Shown: positions 5,885 to 11,899 of the stretch, piece after piece
How positions within the stretch are numbered: the stretch's first letter is position 1
Layout: each line of letters starts with the position of its first letter
Assembly: GCA_042576225.1 (NCBI GenBank)
Contig: JBHPCA010000041.1
Coordinates: 1 to 12,009 of the forward strand
Length of the DNA: 12,009 nucleotides
Direction of reading: 5' to 3'
Origin: GWF2-30-66 sp042576225
Lineage (GTDB): Bacteria; Babelota; Babeliae; Babelales; Vermiphilaceae
Translations under genes and position numbers: made by a program
The notes under the pieces: model-generated
Seen by the model: only the letters and a program-made list of their open reading frames with translations
The model's database searches: none
What the model was told of the DNA's origin: nothing

Positions 5885-6705
5885 GCAGTTTCCTCTTTTG
5901 TTTTGACTTGGATATTGGTTTTTGCATCGTTTTGTTTATTGGGTTGATCGGGCTGTTGCTTTTCAGCTTGCTCGCTAGGCTCTTCTTTTTGTAATTCAAT
6001 TGAAAGATACGTAACAGTTAGCATGGTAAACACGAATGCTTGTAGGCCGCCTTCAAATAGACCAAAGAAAAGTTTTATTACGAAATTTATACCAGATAAA
6101 ATTCCCATGGTTTCTTTCCACCATGAACCTTGAATCATACTGAAATATATTTTTGATATGATAACACCACCAAAAATGTTTCCAAAAAGTCTAAACGAGA
6201 TAGAAACGATGCTTGCGATTTTACCGACAACGTTAAGTGGAAACATAGGAAAGAAAGGTTCAAAATATTCTTTTATGTAGGCCCAAAGCCCATGTGTTTT
6301 TATGCTGTAATAATGAGTATACAAGAAAGATACAACGCCTAAAGCCAGCGTTGTGTTAACATCTTGCGTTGGTTCTTCCAAACCAGGAATTATTGAGATT
6401 AAATTGCACATAAGAATGAACATAAAAATAGATGCAACAAAAGCAAAGTGCTTAAATTCAAAAAACCCCAAAGACTGTTTAGTTAGATTTACAAAATATT
6501 TTATAAAACTGGTTATCATGAAATGTACTAGGCCAGGTTTTCTTTTTAGAATTATATACACAGGAATAAGTATTACAAGCATAACAAGAAGAACAACCCA
6601 GGTGTTTACAATGATTGAGTAATTCATATTGAAAAACTTGTGCTTTAAGCCAAACTGTGAGAGCGGTTGCCACGTTTCTTTTTTTAAAAGCTCTAAGCCT
6701 TCCAT
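5881..6705 (-). CDS. atpB: ATP synthase subunit a
   Basis: 274 residues; the membrane stator subunit that provides the ion half-channels next to the c-ring. The essential arginine is R172 in SISFRLFGN (equivalent to R210 of E. coli). Other family marks are NLISIIPG (101-108), PTQDVNTTLAL (112-122) and GGLQAFVFTMLTVTYLS (219-235), whose Q222 matches the conserved Gln of the last helix. Five or more membrane helices fit the family. After about 240 comes an unusual hydrophilic tail rich in Gln, Lys and Glu, probably disordered, ending just before atpE. The ATG at 6705 overlaps the upstream gene by 13 nt and has only an AAAGGG-type ribosome site, so coupled translation is likely. No atpF, delta, alpha, gamma, beta or epsilon genes are in the window. 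Confidence 0.95.
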   Translation of the reverse strand: MEGLELLKKETWQPLSQFGLKHKFFNMNYSIIVNTWVVLLVMLVILIPVYIILKRKPGLVHFMITSFIKYFVNLTKQSLGFFEFKHFAFVASIFMFILMCNLISIIPGLEEPTQDVNTTLALGVVSFLYTHYYSIKTHGLWAYIKEYFEPFFPMFPLNVVGKIASIVSISFRLFGNIFGGVIISKIYFSMIQGSWWKETMGILSGINFVIKLFFGLFEGGLQAFVFTMLTVTYLSIELQKEEPSEQAEKQQPDQPNKQNDAKTNIQVKTKEETA

Positions 6706-6986
6706 GACCCTTTTGTCCCTTGTTTAAATACCACAAACCAAAACGTTATCAAAAATGATTGTAATAAGATTATAAAATTTATTGAGCGTAATCGCAACAA
6801 ATAAAAAAATAGTATGGCAAGAAGTATTAATCTTAAGGAAGAAAAGATACTTGAAAAAACCAGACTTTTGACCGATGTTTGACCAGAAAGTAGGGCCCTT
6901 TTTCGTGACCTGACGAAAAAGAGCCCGTATATTATTCCTGTAGAAAGTCCAATTATAATAGATAGAATGACGTTATAATATTGCAT
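6693..6986 (-). CDS. AtpI/AtpR-like small membrane protein
   Basis: 97 residues with three probable membrane helices (about 6-25, 42-64, 68-88) and a basic loop RSRKR at 26-30. R52 lies near the middle of helix 2 (SSLRLILLAILFFYLL). Position directly before atpB, the small size and the buried Arg recall AtpR of N-ATPases, a three-helix protein encoded before atpB. AtpI of ordinary F-ATPases, which assists c-ring assembly, is the alternative. The stop overlaps the atpB start, and 25 nt separate it from the FolC-like gene, so all are likely cotranscribed. Sequence similarity is too weak to choose between AtpI and AtpR. The ribosome site is poor. Confidence 0.65.
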   Translation of the reverse strand: MQYYNVILSIIIGLSTGIIYGLFFVRSRKRALLSGQTSVKSLVFSSIFSSLRLILLAILFFYLLRLRSINFIILLQSFLITFWFVVFKQGTKGSWKA

Positions 6987-7011
6987 AGTTACTTACGAAT
7001 AATATTGTAAA

Positions 7012-8418
7012 TTATGCTATTTTTTTCATTCCTTTGTAACGCCAGTATTGGGTAATAACTGAGGTAGAACCTGTAATTACCACAAGCCCGTGACGCTCAT
7101 CAACTGTTTTCTGAGCAGCTTCAAATGCTTCTTTAAAGCTTTTACTTGATTTTGCTTTAATTTTCATGCTCTTGATATCATTTGTTATCTTTTCAACATT
7201 CCAAGATTTTCCACCTTTGTGTCCAGCTAGTGAATCAGTAGGACATACAATTACTTGCCCAGATGTTTTCTTGAAGAAGTAACGAAGTAATTTCAAGAAC
7301 TCGTTCAAGTCTATGTCTGGATTGTTTCCACCAAGAATGACGGTTAAACCTTTTAGTGGTTTTTGGTAATGAAGAAGCCTGATTCCAAGTAGTAGATTTT
7401 CAAATGCATCTAAGTTATCGGAGTTGTCGAGCAAGACGCTTGGTTTTTCTTTATCAAGTAATTGGAATCTTGCTGATAGTGTGTTTTCTGCTTCTTTCCA
7501 AAATTGTTCAATGGTTTTTCTTGGGTTAAGTTCAGCTTGTCTTTTTGCTTCTAGTGTTGGTCGGCCTCTTTGTGCTTTTGGTTTTGTAAGTAGGCTGCCG
7601 GATATAACTTCTGCACTTTTAACCACAATTTTATTAACAAAGATATGTGCAATTCTTTCTGCTAATGCAGCGCATCTTCCATGTAGTTGTTCAAATGGGT
7701 AAGAAAGTGGAGCCAATTTACGTATAGGCATTGCCCATTGAGCTCCTTTGTTTTCTGCCAATTCTTGCATTGTTTGTAAGTTAAATTTATTTTGATCGGC
7801 TGATATTACCCAGGTATTTTTTCTTATGACGCCCATAACGTCGGTGATGAAATCTGAAATATTTTCAACTTTATCTGGGGTAATTCGGGTAACTGCAGTA
7901 ATTTTTGCGTCACATATATTTATTGGGTGGTAAAGGCCGCCTTCGTTTACTTCGAAAAGGACCACATCAGCTTTATTTTTGTTGAAGTATACCATTGACA
8001 TCATAGTAAGGAGGTCTAGCGTATTTGCATTAATCCCAATAGATTCAGCGGTATTTATTACTTCGTTTGCGATTTCTGTAAAAACTTTATTTGGTATAGT
8101 TTCGTTATTAAGGGATAATCTTTCATTGTAGGTCATGATATGGGGAGAAGAGAATGCTCCTACAATCAATCCTTCTTCTTTAAGGATCTTTGCAGCAAAG
8201 TGCATGGTTAAACTTTTTCCGTTTGTTCCAGAAATAGTAACTGTGTTTAGTTTTTTTGATATACTTCCAAAAGCTTTATCAAGTTGTTTTATACAGCTTA
8301 AAGATTTATCATCTTCGTTTGTCGACCAATTTTTGTCAAGAAACTCAACTATTTCATTGTAACTTCTTTGTTTTCCCGTTGCTACAGCATTTTTATCTGT
8401 TTGTTTTATTGTTTTCAT
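7012..8418 (-). CDS. FolC/Mur-ligase-like ATP-dependent ligase, divergent
   Basis: 468 residues of the folylpolyglutamate synthase / Mur ligase superfamily, which couples ATP hydrolysis to adding an amino acid (glutamate in FolC). Visible marks: P-loop SGTNGKSLT (63-71), FSSPHIMTYNERL (89-101), TLDLLTMMSMVYF (133-145) and FEVNEGGLY (155-163, E156). SARFQLL (315-321) replaces the PGR motif and starts the C-terminal domain. Departures: the DH of the metal-site motif reads DK (182-183), EVGLGGR reads EVNEGGL, and D.AHNP reads DNSDN (331-335). K200 may be the carbamylated lysine. An extra basic segment at 279-305 contains RGRP. The ATG at 8418 has GGAG 7 nt upstream. It leads the operon holding the F0 genes. 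Family membership is good; folate activity is doubtful. Confidence 0.75.
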   Translation of the reverse strand: MKTIKQTDKNAVATGKQRSYNEIVEFLDKNWSTNEDDKSLSCIKQLDKAFGSISKKLNTVTISGTNGKSLTMHFAAKILKEEGLIVGAFSSPHIMTYNERLSLNNETIPNKVFTEIANEVINTAESIGINANTLDLLTMMSMVYFNKNKADVVLFEVNEGGLYHPINICDAKITAVTRITPDKVENISDFITDVMGVIRKNTWVISADQNKFNLQTMQELAENKGAQWAMPIRKLAPLSYPFEQLHGRCAALAERIAHIFVNKIVVKSAEVISGSLLTKPKAQRGRPTLEAKRQAELNPRKTIEQFWKEAENTLSARFQLLDKEKPSVLLDNSDNLDAFENLLLGIRLLHYQKPLKGLTVILGGNNPDIDLNEFLKLLRYFFKKTSGQVIVCPTDSLAGHKGGKSWNVEKITNDIKSMKIKAKSSKSFKEAFEAAQKTVDERHGLVVITGSTSVITQYWRYKGMKKIA

Positions 8419-8467
8419 GATCTTTCTCCGTCGTTAATGAGTCCATAATTTTTTAATATCCAATTAT

Positions 8468-8519
8468 TATCCCATTACCCACTACCTATCTTTGTCCCAT
8501 TATCAATAATGTCTATCTT
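8468..8519 (-). repeat. Imperfect tandem repeat in folC-like leader
   Basis: Two adjacent units of 27 and 25 nt, read on the minus strand as AAGATAG, a variable middle, then TAATGGGA(C/T)A. Both ends are the same in the two copies. They lie between the proposed promoter at 8545-8572 and the start at 8418, within the expected untranslated leader, and could bind a regulator or form alternative structures. No known riboswitch is apparent. Confidence 0.45.
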
Positions 8520-8544
8520 CAAAATACGTTTTGTTACCTATTAC

Positions 8545-8572
8545 AATATAAATCATCTGTCAAAAATGTCAA
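8545..8572 (-). promoter_or_regulatory. Sigma70-like promoter of the folC-atp operon
   Basis: On the minus strand, perfect TTGACA (8572-8567), a 16-nt spacer, then TATATT (8550-8545): 11 of 12 consensus positions. It would give an untranslated leader of about 120 nt for the FolC-like gene, containing the tandem repeat. This is the only strong candidate upstream of the F0 genes. Confidence 0.5.
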
Positions 8573-8587
8573 TCAATAAATTATCAT

Positions 8588-8616
8588 TTGGCTAGGCGTT
8601 GTTTATTTGCTATGTG
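8588..8616 (+). promoter_or_regulatory. Possible promoter for the pilin transcript
   Basis: TTGGCT (8588-8593), a 17-nt spacer, then TATGTG (8611-8616) preceded by TGC (extended -10). The match is partial (7 of 12), but it is placed correctly just ahead of the ribosome site GAGAGGGG before the ATG at 8638. Confidence 0.3.
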
Positions 8617-8637
8617 TAAAATCTCGAGAGGGGTTTT

Positions 8638-8820
8638 ATGTTTATTAGGAGATTTCCAGAGGCTTTGCTTGAATTTTATTTCATAGCTGGTGTTTCTATT
8701 TGTAATCACTGTAAAATTTTATTGACTTTAAATGGTTGCGTTTGTGATAATTTCATTAGACTTGGAGTAAAATTTGGGATTTTTGGTTATTTTAACTATT
8801 TTACAGGGGGAGTGGTATGA
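8638..8820 (+). CDS. Possible small Cys-containing leader protein
   Basis: 60 residues, unrecognised. Support for it being real: GAGAGGGG lies 4 nt before its ATG, and its stop TGA overlaps the pilin ATG (ATGA, 8817-8820), as in coupled genes. It has a hydrophobic stretch and four cysteines spaced C22-x2-C25-x8-C34-x-C36, which could bind a metal or form disulfides. There is no clear signal peptide. Against it: the length is short enough for chance, and the pilin has its own good ribosome site GGGGGAG. It may act only as a translated leader that sets pilin expression. Confidence 0.4.
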   Translation: MFIRRFPEALLEFYFIAGVSICNHCKILLTLNGCVCDNFIRLGVKFGIFGYFNYFTGGVV

Positions 8821-9305
8821 GAAGTGGCTCAAAGTTTATGGGATTTACGCTTATAGAGCTTATGATTGTGGTTTCAATTATAGCATTCTTATCGGTTATC
8901 GCGGTACCTAATTTTTTCAAATTTTTAGCCAAGGCCAAGCGTTCTGAGGCCTATATGAATTTGGGGTCGATTTATACGGCTCAAAAGGCATATTGGGCAG
9001 AGAACGGGACTTACACTGACAAATTAAGCGGCGAAGGTTCCATTGGTTGGAAGCCACAAGGATATTCCGGTGGCGGCAAAAATGAACGGTTTTATTATAC
9101 ATATGGGTTCGGTTCGGGCTCTGAAGGCTCTCACCACTTCACCGGCAAAAAAGAGACGCCACACAGCTATTTGGGCATGACAAAGGCAGACAAAGACAGC
9201 TTTGTTGCTGGCGCTACATGCGATATTGATGGGGACGGCAAACCGGACATTATCACTATTGACCATAACGGGCACATAAAAATTGTTCAAGACGACTTAG
9301 TTTGA
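8817..9305 (+). CDS. Type IV pilin-like protein
   Basis: 162 residues. A short leader ends at G9 and is cut before F10 by prepilin peptidase; FTLIELMIVVSIIAFLSVIA follows as the N-terminal helix, with the conserved glutamate E14 at mature position 5. The globular part is rich in Gly, Tyr and His (80-120). Near the C-terminus D136-x-D138-x-D140-G-x-x-D144 is a calcium-loop pattern, directly after C135. Pilins of this class polymerise into type IV pili or type II secretion pseudopili; neither an assembly ATPase nor a secretin is nearby, so the role is open. The ATG at 8817 has GGGGGAG at a short spacing. Base composition is visibly higher in GC than the flanking genes. Confidence 0.9.
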   Translation: MRSGSKFMGFTLIELMIVVSIIAFLSVIAVPNFFKFLAKAKRSEAYMNLGSIYTAQKAYWAENGTYTDKLSGEGSIGWKPQGYSGGGKNERFYYTYGFGSGSEGSHHFTGKKETPHSYLGMTKADKDSFVAGATCDIDGDGKPDIITIDHNGHIKIVQDDLV

Positions 9306-9309
9306 CAGA

Positions 9310-9338
9310 TTGACAAGCTTCGCTGATTATTCTATACT
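9310..9338 (+). promoter_or_regulatory. Strong sigma70-type promoter for first F-box-like gene
   Basis: TTGACA (9310-9315), a spacer of exactly 17 nt, then TATACT (9333-9338): 11 of 12 consensus bases with ideal spacing. It starts 5 nt after the pilin stop codon and would give a leader of roughly 55 nt to the GTG at 9399. The F-box-like gene therefore looks strongly and separately transcribed from the pilin. Confidence 0.75.
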
Positions 9339-9398
9339 TTAAAGTGCTAAGAATTATTAATATTTTATAAATATCTAAATATCTATGGGGGTTATATC

Positions 9399-10448
9399 GT
9401 GAAAAGATATATATCAGGTTTTATTTGTGCTGTTTTATTTCTCAATACGTTTTCTTGTTTTGCCATGCGCGGCTTGATAGAGCGAAAGATGTATGAGCAC
9501 GAAAAAAAGAAAAACTTAAAGCAATCTGGAACAAAAATAAAAATAAATAAAAACAAAGAACTCGAGCTAGTATTGCCATTTGATGGTGAGCAATATGTGG
9601 AGACTAGTCAATTGGGCAAATTACCGCTGGATGTTTTTATGAACATGATTTTGACTTTTTTGGATATTAAAACCCTTAAAAAGATGCGGTTGTCAAATAA
9701 AGCTTTGAAAAGTAAAATTGATACATTTTTGAATTTTATTGATTTGGGCGATTTGAGTTGTTTTGTAAATGGACTCACCAAAAGGATACAGGGTTTTCCC
9801 GCTTTAAAAAGTGATAAAATTATAAACTTAATAAAAAAAATAGAAACAAAATTAGAGAGATTTAGTAATCGCGTATTGGTTATGACAAAAAACAAAAAAG
9901 ACACAAAAATAAAAATTTTCAATAAAAAAACGAATGTAAAAAACGAGGTCTTTGATATATTTGCTAAAAAATTAGAAGCTATGACTATAAAGTTAAAGCC
10001 GAGTATATATTTGAAAAAAAGCTTTTATTTGCACGATTTTATAACAAAAAAGATTATTGTAAAAATCTGTGATTCGTTAGAGAGTTTTTTTATTAACAAT
10101 ATATTTTTTAGGTGTTGCAATCAAAGGATTTTATTGACGGGCGCTGTTAGTGTTTTTGCTTTAGGTTATCATTTTAGCGCTATATTTTTGAGTAAAATTA
10201 TTCCACTCTTGGGTAAATTGATGTTGGTTTACAATGGGGCTTATTTTATACGTCTAGGGGGTGAGAAAGAATGGGTCGAAATAATCAACGATCCTTTGGT
10301 GGGTGTTACTTCATATTCCAGGAACTCAAACTCGATGGATGATTTTTTAGATAAGTGTTGTAAAAAGTTGTTAGAAAAAATGTGTATTATAATTGACGAG
10401 CATAAAGAAAAAGAAAAACTAAAAAAAGTTATTGAAGAGAATAAGTAG
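9399..10448 (+). CDS. Exported F-box-like protein A
   Basis: 349 residues. The signal peptide (1-22; core FICAVLFLNTFSC, cut near CFA) is almost the same as in the second copy at 10717. Residues 73-108 resemble an F-box: LGKLPLDVFMNMILTFLDI followed by KTLKKMRLSNKALKSKI, matching the family pattern LP.ev...Il.yLd...L...r.V....... In eukaryotes F-boxes dock proteins onto Skp1 in SCF ubiquitin ligases. The rest is Lys-rich, with a hydrophobic segment at about 245-283 and a charged helical C-terminus. The start is GTG, supported by GGGGG 7 nt upstream and by alignment to the ATG of its paralog (KRYIS against KKYIS). It is probably an effector or surface protein acting on a eukaryotic host (inference). 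Confidence 0.75.
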   Translation: MKRYISGFICAVLFLNTFSCFAMRGLIERKMYEHEKKKNLKQSGTKIKINKNKELELVLPFDGEQYVETSQLGKLPLDVFMNMILTFLDIKTLKKMRLSNKALKSKIDTFLNFIDLGDLSCFVNGLTKRIQGFPALKSDKIINLIKKIETKLERFSNRVLVMTKNKKDTKIKIFNKKTNVKNEVFDIFAKKLEAMTIKLKPSIYLKKSFYLHDFITKKIIVKICDSLESFFINNIFFRCCNQRILLTGAVSVFALGYHFSAIFLSKIIPLLGKLMLVYNGAYFIRLGGEKEWVEIINDPLVGVTSYSRNSNSMDDFLDKCCKKLLEKMCIIIDEHKEKEKLKKVIEENK

Positions 10449-10548
10449 AAATTTTAAGTTTTTGGGGGTTTGAGAGTCTTAAGCTTTTAAATTCCCAAGA
10501 CCAAATAACTCAGGTATTTACCAAATAATACAAATAAGATTGCGCCGA

Positions 10549-10596
10549 ATTGACCATAATGGGCACATAAAAATTGTTCAGGACGACTTAATTTGA
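10549..10596 (+). pseudogene. Remnant of a pilin gene 3' end
   Basis: Bases 10549-10597 match 9258-9306, the end of the pilin gene, at 46 of 49 positions. The fragment still reads IDHNGHIKIVQDDLI and then TGA. Two of the three differences are silent and the third changes Val to Ile, so divergence happened while the sequence was still coding. Nothing upstream of 10549 resembles pilin. It sits ahead of F-box-like gene B just as the intact pilin sits ahead of gene A, so the pair probably arose by duplication of a pilin plus F-box unit. The surrounding 10449-10716 gap holds nothing else I can identify. Confidence 0.85.
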
Positions 10597-10633
10597 CGAT
10601 TTGATTTGAACCAGCTTTACCTAGGGCTATTGT

Positions 10634-10662
10634 TTGACGTTCTCAATCATAAATGCTAGCGT
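10634..10662 (+). promoter_or_regulatory. Possible promoter for F-box-like gene B
   Basis: TTGACG (10634-10639), a 17-nt spacer, then TAGCGT (10657-10662). The -35 is good and the -10 is poor. The strong promoter found after the intact pilin is not preserved after the pilin remnant, so gene B must use another site; this is the best one I see. Confidence 0.3.
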
Positions 10663-10716
10663 ATGTAAAACTTAAAATTTACCAATGGTTTAAATAGCAT
10701 TAATGATGGGAACACT

Positions 10717-11601
10717 ATGAAAAAATATATATCAAGTTTTATTCTTATATCTCTATTTCTCAATATATCTCCCTGTTTTGCCATGCGTAGCATATTCTCT
10801 TATTTTGCCAAGCGTCGTGTGACAGGTTGGAAGACGAAAACAAAAATAAATAAAAAATTTGAGTTTGATGGCAAGGACAAGAAAGCAAAATTTAAAGAAT
10901 TGGATACAACTATTTTTATGTACAATATTTTGCCGTACATAGATAGTGAGACATTGGAAAAAATGGAGTTGGCAAGTAATAAGCTGAAAATATTGGTTGG
11001 GAATATTTTTTTTAAAAAATTTTTAGATGGTAAAAAAAATGGGCGATTAAAAAAAATGTTTGGTTATCACAGTCTAAAGTTAAAAGAGATTGGAGCGCTT
11101 ACTAAAAAAGTTGAAAAAGCGATATCTAAGTATGGTTATTCTTGGGTAAGTTATAAGGACAAAGGCAAGAAAAAGACTCTATTTTTAAAGAAAGATGACT
11201 TCAAACAAAAAATTAATATTATGTTCAAAAAACTTATAAAGGAACCTTTTTTTAAGACTTATCTTAGAAGATATCAAAGTAAGTACAAAAAATTTGCTTC
11301 TTATGGTTTCTTTGTAGTGCTCTATCTTATATGTGTTTCGCTTAATATGCCATCAAAAATAAGTTCCAATCTTTTTTATAAAATTATACCTGGTGCTGGT
11401 CGTTACCCTGCTGATACAATTATAACGGGTGCGATAAGTCTACTAGTAGACGATTTAATTATTTTGCCTTCATGTGTTAGAGGTTTGGGGTATTGTGTTT
11501 ACGGTAAAGTTGAAAGTTTTTTCGGTAATATTATTAAAAAAATAGTAGATAAGATAAAAAAAGAAAGAGAAGAGCTAAGGAAAACTATTTTTTGGGAATA
11601 A
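10717..11601 (+). CDS. Exported F-box-like protein B
   Basis: 294 residues, paralog of the gene at 9399. The signal peptides align without gaps (MKKYISSFILISLFLN..PCFAMR) and the DNA is still clearly homologous over the first 71 bases. An F-box-like segment lies at 60-94: KELDTTIFMYNILPYIDSET, then LEKMELASNKLKILV. It lacks the Pro of the LP motif that protein A has. A probable membrane helix is at 194-210, and the C-terminus KKEREELRKTI matches HKEKEKLKKVI of A. The middle is shorter than in A and poorly conserved, as in fast-evolving effectors. The ATG at 10717 has a weak GGGA site. The last base of the stop codon is the first base of the MITE-like element, so the original 3' end may have been a few codons longer. 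Confidence 0.7.
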   Translation: MKKYISSFILISLFLNISPCFAMRSIFSYFAKRRVTGWKTKTKINKKFEFDGKDKKAKFKELDTTIFMYNILPYIDSETLEKMELASNKLKILVGNIFFKKFLDGKKNGRLKKMFGYHSLKLKEIGALTKKVEKAISKYGYSWVSYKDKGKKKTLFLKKDDFKQKINIMFKKLIKEPFFKTYLRRYQSKYKKFASYGFFVVLYLICVSLNMPSKISSNLFYKIIPGAGRYPADTIITGAISLLVDDLIILPSCVRGLGYCVYGKVESFFGNIIKKIVDKIKKEREELRKTIFWE

Positions 11602-11710
11602 GAGCTTATCCGAAAATTAACAAATCACGCAAAAATAACCAAAAAAAAGATTCTCCCCCCGTTTTCCCTGAGCTTGACGAAGGGTTCATATTAAAAGTTT
11701 ATTTTTTCTA
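11601..11710 (+). repeat. Left terminal inverted repeat
   Basis: Outer 20 bases are identical to the right end. It contains CCCTGAGCTTGACGAAGGG at 11666-11684, a GC-rich block unlike the AT-rich surroundings and a member of a motif type widely scattered in bacterial genomes. The 12 mismatches to the right copy imply some age since insertion, or selection only on the ends. Confidence 0.8.
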
Positions 11711-11899
11711 AAAAAACTATAAAAAAAAATTGTTAGTCTAAACTGGTAAAAAGTTTAACCCAAAAAAAACTTAATTTCTCTAGGCTTAATTACACATGTT
11801 GCACCGTGTAACAGTTTCCAGAGCTTGCTTTGAAGTTTGCGCCAGTTGTTTTGTCTCTTAAATAAATTTTCAGTATTATTTGAAAAAAGTAACTCTTAT

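Noticed and set aside
7500..7580. AT-hook (RGRP) in the FolC-like protein at residues 284-287
   Set aside because: A single RGRP core in a basic insertion of an ATP-ligase fold is most likely coincidence; nothing else suggests DNA binding.
8461..8520. CRISPR-like array
   Set aside because: Only two adjacent imperfect units without spacers and no cas genes.
9399..9470. Lipoprotein signal in the F-box-like proteins (Cys20)
   Set aside because: The residues before Cys20 (TFS and ISP) lack the Leu or similar residue needed at -3 of a lipobox; ordinary signal peptidase cleavage after CFA is more likely.
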